Positions 34,013 to 44,075 are shown, counted from the stretch's first letter. The stretch: DNA of 64,000 nucleotides from Segatella oris (GCF_900637655.1 NZ_LR134384.1:1-64000), one strand, 5' to 3'. A program made the numbers and translations. The notes: generated from the letters alone by a model not told the origin.

Positions 34013-36721
34013 ATGAAACACCTAAACATTCTAATCGCATTTCAATTCCTTGCAATGCCTGCTGCAATGGCACAGAAAATCACTAAGGGTATCGACTCCA
34101 TAGCTATCAAACAGCTCACACCCAACGTGTCTCAAGGGCCTATTGACATTATCACAGAGCGGCAAATGAACAAAGGATTGGTCACCAACTCGCTTAATGC
34201 GTTGAGCGGACAAGCGGCAGGTGTGAACATTTCTTCAGGTGAAAACCGTATGGCCCAGCTTAATAGTGTACGCGTTCGCGGTACAACTTCACTCACAGGA
34301 GGCAACGACCCACTCGTTATTATCGACGGAGTCTACAGTGACTTGGCAACACTTTCCACCGTTTATCCTGCCGACATAGAGCGCTTTGCCATACTGAAGA
34401 ACGCCACGGAAACGGCTAAATATGGTTCAAGAGGCGCTTCGGGAGTCATTCAGGTGACAACTAAAAAAGGCAATGGAAGCCTGTTTCACATCAGCTATGA
34501 CGGCAATATAGGCTTCGAACGAAAATACAATAAACTCCAAATGCTGTCTGCACGCGACTACATCAACACTGCCAAGCGGCTCGGCCTCAAGTATGTTGAC
34601 GGAGGATATAACTCTGATTTCCAGGATGCTATTACGAGAACAGGCTTCGTTCAGAACCATCATGTGGCCTTCAGTGGCGGTTCTCCCAACAGCAACTACC
34701 GTGCTTCAGTCGGCTTAATGCAGCATGATATGGTCGTAAAAATCACCGAAAGCCATAACTTCGTGGCTAAGTTCGACCTCACACAAAAGGCTTTCGATGA
34801 CCTGTTACAGATTGATTTCGGAGTCTTCGGCTCATCACAGAAGAACAAATTCATTGCAGATGAGCAGAAACTTTTCTATGGAGCAGCCACTCAAAACCCT
34901 ACTTTCCCGGAAAGAAAGAATGCAAATGGTGGCTGGGATCGCAATGGGGCAGCCAGTCAGATAGCCTCACCTTTGGCCGAACTGAATAAGAAAGAGCATG
35001 AACAAAGCCTGAACTTCAACACGCATCTGGGGCTTGATTTCGCGCTTAATCCTTCACTCAATCTGCGGTTTTTCGGCAGCTACAGCTATACATCGCTTGA
35101 AAATGCCTCGTATTATCCTACGTGGGTGTGGGCACAGGGACAGGCTTTTCGTGGTGAACACAAAAGCGAAGAATGGTTAGGCAACGTCACATTGGACTAT
35201 CATCATCAATGGGATATGCACGAAGTCAATGCAACAGCCATGACAGAATATCAGAAAAGCCAGCGTACCGGCTTCTGGACGACAGTGAAAGGCTTTACTA
35301 CCAACGATATCGGCTATAACAATCTGGCTGCCGGTTCCACGCGCCCTTATGGTGGAACTGGCTCTGAATACAGCGATCCCTCCTTAGCTTCTGTGATGGG
35401 AAGTGTCAGTTATACGCTGCTCAAACGCTACACCCTTGATATGAATCTGCGTGCCGATGGCAGCAGTCTCTTTGGGAAAAACAACAAATGGGGGTTCTTT
35501 CCATCTGTTTCCGGCACGTGGGTTATCAGCCAGGAACCGTTCTTCAAGCCCCTCAATAAAGTCATCAACCTATGGAAACTGCGTACAGGCTATGGGCAAA
35601 GTGGTAATCAAGGCGGCATCGACTCCTACAACTCAATGGCACTATTGCGTCCCACGGGCGTCATTAGTGTACAAGGTTCGCCTACAACTACATTCGGACA
35701 ATTCCGCAATACGAACCCCGATTTGAAATGGGAAACGCGCAGTACCTTCAATATTGGCACCGACATAGCGCTTCTCAACAGCAGGATTGTGCTCACTGCA
35801 GAATACTATTACAGTCTCACTACCGACATGTTGTACCAGTATGATGTGCCTGTTCCACCCTTTACTTTCAATAAGTTCTTAGCCAACTTAGGTAAGATGA
35901 GCAACAGTGGTCTTGAGTTTGGACTCGGAATTATACCGATAACAAAGAAAGATATGGAGTTGAACATCAACATGAATGTGGCCTTCCAGAAGAACAAACT
36001 GATTTCACTTTCAGGCAATTACAAAGGGAGTAACCTCACTGCTGCCGACATCATAAGCATCGGACAGCTTAATGGTGCAGGCTTTCATGGCGGTAACAAC
36101 AACATCGTTTATCAGATTGTGGGACAGCCACTCGGCGTGTTCTATCTGCCTCATTGCACAGGACTGCACCGCAACGACAATGGAAGCTACAGCTATACTA
36201 TCGCTGACTTAGACCATAACGGGAGTGTAAACCTCGAAGACGGAGGCGACCGTTATATCGCCGGACAAGCCACTCCGAAATGGACTTTGGGTTCAAACAT
36301 CAGCTTTCGCTACAGAGATTTCGATGTATCTCTACAGATAAACGGTGCCTTTGGGCATAAAATCTACAATGGAACCAGCCTCACTTACATGAACATGTCA
36401 AGTTTTCCAGACTACAATGTAATGGCTAAGGCACCACAGATGAACATCAAAGACCAGATTGCTACAGACTACTGGTTGGAGCGCGGAGACTATATTAACT
36501 TCGATTATCTTACGATTGGCTGGAACATTCCTGTCAAGTCACGTTATATCAGCGCCCTCCGTCTGTCGTGTTCTGTCAACAATATAGCCACCATTACAGG
36601 CTACAGCGGACAGACACCCATGATAAACAGCTACATCGTCAATGGCACTTTGGGCATTGACGACAAGCGAACCTATCCTCCTTATCGCGCTTATTCTATT
36701 GGCATGAGCATTCAATTCTAA
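34013..36721 (+). CDS. SusC/RagA-type TonB-dependent receptor, short N-terminus
   Basis: After a signal peptide (MKHLNILIAFQFLAMPAAMAQ) the plug domain begins almost at once: SVRVRGTTSLTGGNDPLVII (the SusC-family DPLVIIDG motif), YGSRGASGVIQVTTKKG, then a 22-strand type barrel ending YRAYSIGMSIQF. At 902 aa it lacks the roughly 90-residue carboxypeptidase-regulatory domain that most SusC proteins carry in front. It imports a glycan or peptide across the outer membrane with its SusD partner (next gene, 11 bp away). The substrate is unknown; no glycosidase is near. Confidence 0.92.
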   Translation: MKHLNILIAFQFLAMPAAMAQKITKGIDSIAIKQLTPNVSQGPIDIITERQMNKGLVTNSLNALSGQAAGVNISSGENRMAQLNSVRVRGTTSLTGGNDPLVIIDGVYSDLATLSTVYPADIERFAILKNATETAKYGSRGASGVIQVTTKKGNGSLFHISYDGNIGFERKYNKLQMLSARDYINTAKRLGLKYVDGGYNSDFQDAITRTGFVQNHHVAFSGGSPNSNYRASVGLMQHDMVVKITESHNFVAKFDLTQKAFDDLLQIDFGVFGSSQKNKFIADEQKLFYGAATQNPTFPERKNANGGWDRNGAASQIASPLAELNKKEHEQSLNFNTHLGLDFALNPSLNLRFFGSYSYTSLENASYYPTWVWAQGQAFRGEHKSEEWLGNVTLDYHHQWDMHEVNATAMTEYQKSQRTGFWTTVKGFTTNDIGYNNLAAGSTRPYGGTGSEYSDPSLASVMGSVSYTLLKRYTLDMNLRADGSSLFGKNNKWGFFPSVSGTWVISQEPFFKPLNKVINLWKLRTGYGQSGNQGGIDSYNSMALLRPTGVISVQGSPTTTFGQFRNTNPDLKWETRSTFNIGTDIALLNSRIVLTAEYYYSLTTDMLYQYDVPVPPFTFNKFLANLGKMSNSGLEFGLGIIPITKKDMELNINMNVAFQKNKLISLSGNYKGSNLTAADIISIGQLNGAGFHGGNNNIVYQIVGQPLGVFYLPHCTGLHRNDNGSYSYTIADLDHNGSVNLEDGGDRYIAGQATPKWTLGSNISFRYRDFDVSLQINGAFGHKIYNGTSLTYMNMSSFPDYNVMAKAPQMNIKDQIATDYWLERGDYINFDYLTIGWNIPVKSRYISALRLSCSVNNIATITGYSGQTPMINSYIVNGTLGIDDKRTYPPYRAYSIGMSIQF

Positions 36722-36732
36722 CTCTTTTTCAT

Positions 36733-38334
36733 ATGGGAAAACGACTCTTCACTATCACTCATATCTTCATGGCAACAGTCATGGCGTTGCTTTTCAATGC
36801 CTGTCTTGATGAAACTCCAAAAGACAAGCTTGAAGAAGATAAGCTTTATACATCGGCCAGCAACCTATATATCAACACCATTGGCAACCTTTACCACCAG
36901 ATTGGAGGTTATTCTGACAGTCAAGGACTACAAGGAACCAACCGAGGTATATACGACTACAACACCTTTTCCACTGACGAAGCAATGCTTCCCATACGTG
37001 GTGGCGACTGGTATGACGGCGGGTTCTGGCAGAATCTCTATCATCATGAGTGGACATCTACCGATCTTCCGCTCCTCAACACATGGAACTATCTCTATGG
37101 CAGCGTGTCACTTTGCAACCACGCACTTTATGAAATAGACCAGCACAAGCAACTTCTTACCGACGAACAATATAAGGAATACGCTGCAGAAGCACGTGGA
37201 CTGCGTGCCTTGTTCTACTTCTATATCATGGACATGTGGGGCAATGTGCCCCTTGTCATGCAGGAAGGTGTGACCTTGGAAGATGTAAAACAGTCTACCA
37301 GAAAGAAAGTAACCACCACGCTTATCAACGAACTTTTAGCCGCAATTCCCTATCTGCCCAATGCACACAGCAATCACGAAGGCAACTATTATGGCCGTTT
37401 CACGCGACCCGTGGCTTACTTCCTGCTGGCTAAAATTCTGCTCAATCATGAAGTTTATCTTCATGATGACACGCTGACTTTCGATATTAACGGACAGAAA
37501 CTCAAAGCGTTGGAGGCATGTATTGCCTGTTGTGACAAGATAACCGAAGCCGGATATACACTCGAAAGTGACTATGCAAGCAACTTCAGTGTACACAATG
37601 AAAACTCCAACGAGAATGTCTTTACCATCCCAATGGACAAGACTCTCTACAGCAACAAGTTCTTTTATCTCTTCCGAAGCCGTCATTACAGCCATGGAGG
37701 AGCATATAGAATGGACGCAGAAAACGGCAGCTGTGCCACGCTTTCAACAGTAAAAGCCTACGGATATGGCACATCACAGGAAGACAAACGCTACAGAATA
37801 AACTTCTTCAGCGATACCGTTCGCGTGGATGGAAAGGTTGTTTATCAGGAAAACAGCGAGCCGTTGGTCTATTATCCGAATGAAGTGGCACTCAGTCTTA
37901 CGGGGAGTAAGTATGAGAAAACGGCCGGAGCACGCATGGCAAAATATGAGATTGACCGCACAGCTTATGATGATGGCCGACTGCAAGACAATGACATCGT
38001 GCTCTTCCGCTATGCCGATGTGGTGCTGATGAAGGCAGAAGCCCTCGTCAGAAACGGCAAAAACGGAGACAAGGAGCTTAACCTCGTGCGCCAACGGGCA
38101 GGAATGACATCGCGTTCTGCCACACTTTCCAATATTCTTGAAGAGAGATTGCTTGAACTGATGTGGGAAGGCTGGCGCCGTAATGACCTTATCCGTTTCG
38201 GTCTTTACCACAAAGCCTACGATCTTCGACAGCCCATTGAAGGCGAAGAAAGCCGATTCACCAATCTCTTCCCTATCCCGAAAAACATTCTGAAGATGAA
38301 TGGTAATCTTCAACAGAACCCCGGTTATAAGTAG
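36733..38334 (+). CDS. SusD/RagB-type outer-membrane lipoprotein
   Basis: The 533-aa protein has a lipobox at about residue 24 (LLFNAC) and the SusD sequence pattern: LYINTIGNLYHQIGGYSDSQ, YAAEARGLRALFYFYIMDMW followed by GNVPLV, FTRPVAYFLLAKILLN (tetratricopeptide-like helices), ADVVLMKAEAL and RRNDLIRFG. It caps the SusC barrel and binds the substrate. Surface-exposed lipoprotein, same operon as the SusC gene. Confidence 0.93.
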   Translation: MGKRLFTITHIFMATVMALLFNACLDETPKDKLEEDKLYTSASNLYINTIGNLYHQIGGYSDSQGLQGTNRGIYDYNTFSTDEAMLPIRGGDWYDGGFWQNLYHHEWTSTDLPLLNTWNYLYGSVSLCNHALYEIDQHKQLLTDEQYKEYAAEARGLRALFYFYIMDMWGNVPLVMQEGVTLEDVKQSTRKKVTTTLINELLAAIPYLPNAHSNHEGNYYGRFTRPVAYFLLAKILLNHEVYLHDDTLTFDINGQKLKALEACIACCDKITEAGYTLESDYASNFSVHNENSNENVFTIPMDKTLYSNKFFYLFRSRHYSHGGAYRMDAENGSCATLSTVKAYGYGTSQEDKRYRINFFSDTVRVDGKVVYQENSEPLVYYPNEVALSLTGSKYEKTAGARMAKYEIDRTAYDDGRLQDNDIVLFRYADVVLMKAEALVRNGKNGDKELNLVRQRAGMTSRSATLSNILEERLLELMWEGWRRNDLIRFGLYHKAYDLRQPIEGEESRFTNLFPIPKNILKMNGNLQQNPGYK

Positions 38335-38336
38335 GA

Positions 38337-39902
38337 ATGCGGATAAATGGCCCACTACAACGCTATCCTCTGCTGCGTATTGCCCTTGTTCTGATAGGCG
38401 GAATAGCTGTCGGCGATGCCTGTTACCCCACACTTGGCACAGGCTTCTGGCTCATCTGTGCCTGCGTGAGCATTGCCTTGGCACTGCTTTCCAAGCGAGC
38501 AGCATGGCGTAACGGCTGCATTTTCGTCATCACGCTGACGGTAGGTGCAACGTTAATAAATCGCAGTGAGCAGCATGCCGACTGCAAGTTGCCTCACGGA
38601 GAAAGCCACTATGAGGCCATTATCAGCAACACTCCGACCCTGCATGGCAAGACTTGGCGATGTGACTTGTTGTTGACAAAGCTCAACGGGCAGCCGCTCC
38701 GCAATGCCATTACCGTGAGGGCAACGGTTCTGAACGACCCCAACAGACCGATGCAACTGCAAACCGGCAATGGCATCATTGCTTCATCAGTTCTTGAAAA
38801 ACCACAAAACCGTTGGCCCAATGCCCATTTTGATTATGCACTTTGGCTCAGACGGCATGGCTATCAGGCTGAAACATTCATTCCTTACTGGCAGTTTCAG
38901 ACGGCAGAAGTGCCTATGACATTGGGTCGCCGGCAACGAGCAACACTCCAGGTTCGCCGTCTTCGCGACCGCATCATACGACATTTCGCATCGTCATCCC
39001 ATGCCGACAATCAAGACTATACCATTCTCCAAGCCATGGTCTTAGGCCACCGCGAAGCTGTCAGTAAAGCCACACGAGAAACCTATGCACTATCAGGAGG
39101 CAGTCATATCCTGGCACTTTCGGGACTGCATATCGGCATTATCTTTGGCATTTTCCTGCTCGTTTTCGGCCGAAATGTATTTGCAATGACACTATCTATC
39201 CTCACTATTTGGGCCTTTGCCTTCTTAGTTGGACTGCCACCCTCGGTAGTTCGCAGTGCCGTGATGCTCACCACCTACGCGTTTGTCAGTCTGCTTGGCC
39301 GCGAAAACATCAGTCTCAACACGCTCGCCTTAGCCGCATTAATCATTCTCATAGCCCAACCCATGACGCTATGGGACGTTGGTTTCCAGCTATCCTTTAT
39401 GGCCGTAGCCGGTATTCTCATTGCCTATAAACCGCTTTTTCAGTTATTCAACCCCATAACTCGCCTGCTCCGATGGGCATGGGGCATGATTTGCGTGTCG
39501 GTTTCAGCCCAATTGCTCACGTTTCCCCTGCTGCTTCACTATTTCGGTCATTTCTCCACATACTTCCTCCTGACCAATTTCATCGTTGTTCCGGCAGCAA
39601 CCGCCATACTCTATCTTGCCTTTCTGACAGTTCTCTCCACACCTTTCGTGGCCTTGCAAAACCTAATTTTCAATGCTATGACCACCATAACAGGCTGGAT
39701 GAACACTTCCGTTACCGCCATTTCACGCCTCCCCTATGCCTCCATTGACTGCGGACATCTCTCTTTCTTGCAAACCGTTTGCCTCTATGTTTTCGTATTT
39801 TCAATGATGGGAATATACAGAACAGCCTTCTACAACACATCAGAAGCGGGGAAATCTCAGGCAACAGAATTCTCAATGGCAAAGAAGAAGATACAAGGAT
39901 AA
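38337..39902 (+). CDS. comEC: ComEC/Rec2-family DNA-uptake membrane protein
   Basis: The ATG lies 2 bp after the susD stop. The 521-aa protein shows three N-terminal membrane helices, an OB-like periplasmic part and the competence core: LSGGSHILALSGLHIGIIFG (the conserved SG-H-ALSGLH motif), LVGLPPSVVRSAVMLTTYAF and LTFPLLLHYFGHFSTYFLLT. There is no C-terminal metallo-beta-lactamase domain, as often in Bacteroidota. It would form the inner-membrane channel for single-stranded DNA during transformation. Its operon position behind susCD is probably accidental. Confidence 0.88.
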   Translation: MRINGPLQRYPLLRIALVLIGGIAVGDACYPTLGTGFWLICACVSIALALLSKRAAWRNGCIFVITLTVGATLINRSEQHADCKLPHGESHYEAIISNTPTLHGKTWRCDLLLTKLNGQPLRNAITVRATVLNDPNRPMQLQTGNGIIASSVLEKPQNRWPNAHFDYALWLRRHGYQAETFIPYWQFQTAEVPMTLGRRQRATLQVRRLRDRIIRHFASSSHADNQDYTILQAMVLGHREAVSKATRETYALSGGSHILALSGLHIGIIFGIFLLVFGRNVFAMTLSILTIWAFAFLVGLPPSVVRSAVMLTTYAFVSLLGRENISLNTLALAALIILIAQPMTLWDVGFQLSFMAVAGILIAYKPLFQLFNPITRLLRWAWGMICVSVSAQLLTFPLLLHYFGHFSTYFLLTNFIVVPAATAILYLAFLTVLSTPFVALQNLIFNAMTTITGWMNTSVTAISRLPYASIDCGHLSFLQTVCLYVFVFSMMGIYRTAFYNTSEAGKSQATEFSMAKKKIQG

Positions 39903-39917
39903 ACGGCTTTGATTTTA

Positions 39918-40215
39918 TTTTACAAAACACCTTATGAGATTTCAATATTCAGAACGAGACTTTTTATTTTTGTAAATACGCCCGAAAATCGCCTGCTTAG
40001 CAACCTGTTGACTATCAAAATATTACGGGATTTGCAGCAAGTTATTGAGTAAAACAAGGAAAAACAACAGTTAAAATCACGTCAAATCAGCTTGTAATTT
40101 GATGCAGATTACAGCCTGAAATGAGGCAGAAAGCGAGACCGTTTGACGCATTTGGCGCGGAAAAGTGACGCGTATTGCAGGCAAAAGTGAATGAAAAACA
40201 GATTTAAATCGGGGC
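39918..40215 (-). repeat. dispersed intergenic element, copy D (reverse)
   Basis: On the minus strand it contains AATCTGCATCAAATTACAAG, TTTGACGTGATTTTAACTG, GGGCGTATTTAC, CTCGTTCTGAAT and ends GTTTTGTAAAA, all in the order of the other copies. It lies in the 537-bp gap between comEC and the C1 peptidase gene, which has no other gene-like content except the hairpin at 40388-40422. This is the most diverged copy. Confidence 0.45.
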
Positions 40216-40387
40216 AAACCCCACTTTCAAGCGAAATTCATGGCTTTGGAATTTCTATTTGGTGAGAAAATCAAGACATGTTTTTAAGCAATAAAAATCA
40301 ACAAAATGAAGTTTTGTTTTCCCTAAAAGAATACCGCAAAAAACAAAGGAAAAGGAAGAATATGAATGTGGAAAGCATTTCCTGTCC

Positions 40388-40422
40388 CTTTGCTTCAGCT
40401 CAAAATTCAGGCTGAAGCAAAG
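40388..40422 (-). terminator. hairpin after the C1 peptidase gene
   Basis: CTTTGCTTCAGC (40388-40399) pairs exactly with GCTGAAGCAAAG (40411-40422), a 12-bp stem starting 18 bp beyond the peptidase stop in its direction of reading. No T run follows, so it could be a terminator or a mRNA 3'-end stabiliser. Confidence 0.55.
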
Positions 40423-40439
40423 AGGCAGGAAAGGCATTT

Positions 40440-41846
40440 CTACTTGTCATCTTGGAATAATGGGTCGTCTTGCAACAGCATAATGGGCTTCTGCTGTGCT
40501 GCTTTGAGCACCTTTTCTGAAGCATATTTCCTGTCAACAACAAGGCGGAACATGAACTCATTGAACCAACGATTGGTCATGATGAGGTAACCTTGATGCC
40601 CATAAGAGGGGCCCCAACTGTTCTCTACCTTCCATTTCACGGGCTTACCTTGCCTGTCTAAGTCGACAGCCGTAAGCGTCATGGCATGCGTTGAGCCACT
40701 GTCGAAAGTACGGATGCGGTCGGCTTTGTTCATATTATAAGTTGTTCCTGTGAGCGAAGCATAATCGTAGTTATCAAGATCAAGGTAACCTCGCTTGCGA
40801 TCAAGCTGCTTTCCAACGTCGTAACTGCTGTACATTTTGTGACCGTCTTTAATGGATGCGATGGCCAACTGAGCGATTTCGTCCATCGGGAGATTGAGAT
40901 AAGTCCAGTTATGTCCGTCGTATGTGTGGCGATCATACTGCACTTCATAGGTCTTATAATAAGGATGTCGCGGGTCGTTCATTACCATAAGGAATGTACC
41001 ATTCAGCGGATGGCCCACTGTAACGTCATAGAAAGAACGCGGTGTGTACTGCTTTGACTCGCCAATCGCCTTGCCGTTCTTATCTGTAAAGACATAGGTG
41101 AACGTCTTTACCGGTTCTCCAAGCGTGAGTGTCAGTAAGTGATAAATGGTTGAAAGCATCTCAGTCTTGCGGTCGTTGATAGCCGTTTTGCTCTTTCTTT
41201 CAGCCACCAACTTGCGCAGTTCAAGGCCAAACTCGCGCAGTTTACGCGACACAAGCTTTGCCATTATCTTTGTGTTGTCGCTTGAATAAGTTTCAGGTTG
41301 CACGCTCTTGGGCACCAGACCATACTTCTCGGCAAGGTCAGCCACACCGCAGAATGTACCGCCATCATTGATAGGGTTCTTGAAGAAGAACTGCACTCGG
41401 GCATCTTCCATCGGCAATTTAGCATTGTCAATGACAGCCTGGAGCATGAGATTGGCCTTCTCCAACTGGTCGTAGAAGAAGAGATAAGCATGAGAAAACT
41501 CCACAGCAAGCGTGTCGTTGTGGGCCTTGGCAAAATTACCACGCAACACATTCAAGCCGGAAAACATCCAGCAACGGCCCGAACTCTCCTGGTTCTGAAT
41601 GCTCTGCTTGGGCGTTTCATCACTGAAATAGGTGTTCAGTGCACCTTGATGAGCATGGTTACGGGCCAAATCATCGATGTTGTTCGAAGCAAAGGCATTC
41701 GCCAAAGCATGTTCGGCAGGGGATGACTTCTGTGAGGTTTCAATCTTCTGCAACATGACAGAGGAGATACCTCCGGGTTGGTTCTGTGCTATCAGCGTAG
41801 TTGCTGAAGCCAGACAAAGGGCGAAAGTGATTGTTTTTTTATTCAT
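40440..41846 (-). CDS. secreted C1-family cysteine peptidase (aminopeptidase C / bleomycin hydrolase type)
   Basis: The 468-aa protein has a signal peptide (MNKKTITFALCLASATTLIA) and the bleomycin-hydrolase catalytic set: Cys in NQESSGRCWMFSGLNVLRGN (about residue 92), His in TFDSGSTHAMTLTAVD (about 388) and Asn in KWKVENSWGPSYGHQGYL (about 409). Cytosolic in most bacteria, the enzyme is exported in Prevotella and Bacteroides types. It would trim peptides for use as food. The gene is single, with a TAACTTTG -7 box on its strand at 41861-41854. Confidence 0.9.
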   Translation of the reverse strand: MNKKTITFALCLASATTLIAQNQPGGISSVMLQKIETSQKSSPAEHALANAFASNNIDDLARNHAHQGALNTYFSDETPKQSIQNQESSGRCWMFSGLNVLRGNFAKAHNDTLAVEFSHAYLFFYDQLEKANLMLQAVIDNAKLPMEDARVQFFFKNPINDGGTFCGVADLAEKYGLVPKSVQPETYSSDNTKIMAKLVSRKLREFGLELRKLVAERKSKTAINDRKTEMLSTIYHLLTLTLGEPVKTFTYVFTDKNGKAIGESKQYTPRSFYDVTVGHPLNGTFLMVMNDPRHPYYKTYEVQYDRHTYDGHNWTYLNLPMDEIAQLAIASIKDGHKMYSSYDVGKQLDRKRGYLDLDNYDYASLTGTTYNMNKADRIRTFDSGSTHAMTLTAVDLDRQGKPVKWKVENSWGPSYGHQGYLIMTNRWFNEFMFRLVVDRKYASEKVLKAAQQKPIMLLQDDPLFQDDK

Positions 41847-41882
41847 AGTGATGCAAAGTTACACATTATCAACTATTTTTTA

Positions 41883-41890
41883 TACCTTTG
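41883..41890 (+). promoter_or_regulatory. -7 box (TACCTTTG) for the CobW-like gene
   Basis: TACCTTTG fits TAnnTTTG, 45 bp before the ATG at 41935. Another -7 box on the opposite strand at 41861-41854 serves the C1 peptidase gene, making an 88-bp divergent promoter region. Confidence 0.5.
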
Positions 41891-41934
41891 CATGCGATTT
41901 CTACATTAATATATATTAAAGAAAGGAAACAGAG

Positions 41935-43185
41935 ATGAAGAACAAAGAAATACCCGTATTGTTGCTTACGGGCTATTTAGGAAGCGGCAAAACGACCCTT
42001 GTCAACAAGATATTAAGTAACGAACGAGGCATTAAATTCGCTGTTATCGTGAATGATATCGGCGAAGTAAACATCGATGCAGACCTCATTCAAAAGGGCG
42101 GAATCGTTGACCAGAAAGACGATAGTCTTGTGGCATTGCAGAACGGTTGCATCTGTTGTACGTTGAAAATGGACCTCGTGAAGCAGTTGAACGACATCGT
42201 CAACATGAAGAAGTTCGACTATATTGTCATCGAAGCCAGCGGTATCTGCGAGCCGGCTCCTATCGCACAGACCATCTGTTCGATACCAACCATGGGCCCA
42301 CAGTTCATTAAAAACGGCATCGTTCGCCTTGACAGCATCGTCACAGTGGTTGATGCGCTGCGCATGAAAGATGAGTTCGGCAACGGTGCAGACCTCATCA
42401 AGCAGAACATCGGCGAGGAAGATATTGAGAACTTAGTGATTCAACAGATTGAATTCTGTAACATTATCCTGTTGAACAAGGCTTCGGAAGTGGAGCCACA
42501 GGAATTGGAACGCACGAAGAAAATCATTCGTGCGCTGCAGCCCAAGGCAGAGATTATAGAATGTAATTATGGTGATGTTGCACTTGAAAAGATTATCAAC
42601 ACCCGCAAGTTTGACTTCAACGAAGTGGCAACATCAGCAGCCTGGATTGATGAAATCGAGCATCATCATGGCGATGAGCACATGGATGAGGAGGAAGAAG
42701 AGCACGAACACAATCATCACGACCATGACCATGAAGAGCATCATGACCACGAACATGAGCACAAAGAGGGACATCACCACCATCATCACCATGATCATGA
42801 GGGCGGAGAAGTTGAAGAATACGGCATAGGTACATTTGTTTACTATCGCCGCAAGCCTTTTGACCTGGTAGGATTTGATGAGTTTATTGCCACACAATGG
42901 CCAAAGACAGTCATTCGGTGCAAAGGTATATGTTGGTTCAAAGACGAGCCTCAAACCTGTTATGTGTTTGAACAGGCAGGCAGACAGATGGGACTTCGCA
43001 ATGCCGGTCAATGGTATGCTACCATGCCGGAAAAGGAACTTAAAGAGCTCATGTCACGCGAAGAAGGACTCCGACGCGACTGGAACGAGACCTATGGCGA
43101 CCGTATGCAGAAGCTTGTTTTCATTGGTCAGCATCTTGACAAGGAAGAAATAACCCGTTTATTAGATGCCCGTCTTGTTGACTGA
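41935..43185 (+). CDS. CobW/COG0523 GTPase with histidine-rich metal-binding insert
   Basis: The 416-aa protein has G1 LTGYLGSGKTTLVNK (residues 11-25), the family's GCICCTLKMDL metal site (CxCC), a switch motif EASGICEPAPIAQT, the NKxS-type LLNKASEVEPQE, and a C-terminal CobW_C domain with FVYYRRKPFDLVGFDEFI. Between the two lies an insert of about 50 residues (bases 42657-42810) with some 27 His, plus many Asp/Glu. COG0523 proteins are GTP-driven metal chaperones; a His-rich stretch points to zinc, nickel or cobalt. It overlaps the following HAD gene by one base. Confidence 0.88.
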   Translation: MKNKEIPVLLLTGYLGSGKTTLVNKILSNERGIKFAVIVNDIGEVNIDADLIQKGGIVDQKDDSLVALQNGCICCTLKMDLVKQLNDIVNMKKFDYIVIEASGICEPAPIAQTICSIPTMGPQFIKNGIVRLDSIVTVVDALRMKDEFGNGADLIKQNIGEEDIENLVIQQIEFCNIILLNKASEVEPQELERTKKIIRALQPKAEIIECNYGDVALEKIINTRKFDFNEVATSAAWIDEIEHHHGDEHMDEEEEEHEHNHHDHDHEEHHDHEHEHKEGHHHHHHHDHEGGEVEEYGIGTFVYYRRKPFDLVGFDEFIATQWPKTVIRCKGICWFKDEPQTCYVFEQAGRQMGLRNAGQWYATMPEKELKELMSREEGLRRDWNETYGDRMQKLVFIGQHLDKEEITRLLDARLVD

Positions 43186-43904
43186 TGCCTATGAATCTCA
43201 AACCATTCAAGGTTATCGCCATCGATGCCGACGACACATTGTGGGACTGCCAGTCGCATTTTGACAACGCAGAAGCGGCCTATTGCCAGCTGTTGGCCGA
43301 TTACAACGATGCCAAACACATTTCAGATGCGCTTTTTGAAACCGAGAAACTCAATATGCCTTCATTAGGTTTCGGCACGAAAGCTTTCACTTTGTCACTT
43401 CTTGAAACTGCAATCAAAGTCTCCGGAGGCAGTTTAAGCGGCAAAGTGGTGGCTGAAATCCTGCAATTAGGCAAGGCTTTGCTCTCCTTTCCAACCACAC
43501 CTTTGCCCGGCGTTGAGGACACATTGATTGCCCTCAACGAGCGAAAAGGTGGTGAAGACTATCGCCTTGTGGTGTTCACGAAAGGTGAATTGCAGGATCA
43601 AGAGAACAAACTCAAACGGTCGGGGCTTGCCAATTACTTTGATGATGTAGTCGTTGTGGCGGATAAAACAGAGGAGGAATACCGACATCTCTGCGTCAAC
43701 AACGAAATCCGGCCGTCCGAATTGCTGATGATTGGCAACTCTTTCAAATCGGATATTGCCCCGGCACTCGCCATTGGTGCATATGCCGTGCATGTACCGT
43801 TCAGCGTGGCTTGGAAGATGGAACTTGCTGAAACATTCGATCACGAGCGCCTGACGACCATTGAAAACTTTAAAGATTTGATCGCCTCTCCTAACCTTTC
43901 ATAA
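43185..43904 (+). CDS. HAD-family hydrolase
   Basis: The 239-aa protein has motif I AIDADDTLWDCQSHF (nucleophile D and acid D), motif II VVFTKGELQDQENKL, motif III lysine in that region (KLKRSG), and motif IV LMIGNSFKSDIAPALAIGAY. Together these make a phosphatase of the haloacid dehalogenase group with a C1-type helical cap. The substrate is unknown. The start codon overlaps the CobW-like stop (TGATG), so it may be co-translated with it. ATG 43191 is a possible alternative start. Confidence 0.85.
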   Translation: MPMNLKPFKVIAIDADDTLWDCQSHFDNAEAAYCQLLADYNDAKHISDALFETEKLNMPSLGFGTKAFTLSLLETAIKVSGGSLSGKVVAEILQLGKALLSFPTTPLPGVEDTLIALNERKGGEDYRLVVFTKGELQDQENKLKRSGLANYFDDVVVVADKTEEEYRHLCVNNEIRPSELLMIGNSFKSDIAPALAIGAYAVHVPFSVAWKMELAETFDHERLTTIENFKDLIASPNLS

Positions 43905-44017
43905 GGCAGAAGAGGCAACTTTATGACATGTTGTCAGTAGAATTAAATAAAGACTACTAAGCAACAGCCATGCACTTTGCTTTACATGAGCCCCTGAAAA
44001 AGAAAATATTGCTTTTC

Positions 44018-44049
44018 TTTGCTTTATACATGATTTTAACGTAACTTTG
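44018..44049 (+). promoter_or_regulatory. promoter of dxs-trkA-trkH
   Basis: TTTG (44018-44021) and TAACTTTG (44042-44049) are 20 bp apart, an exact match to the Bacteroidota promoter consensus, and lie 26 bp before the dxs start. Confidence 0.75.
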
Positions 44050-44075
44050 CAAAGTTAATCATACTCATTGTATTG

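Noticed and set aside
42569..42829. 86-codon plus frame rich in Met/Thr/Ile inside the CobW-like gene
   Set aside because: It is a shadow of the His-rich codon run (CAT/CAC read in another frame).
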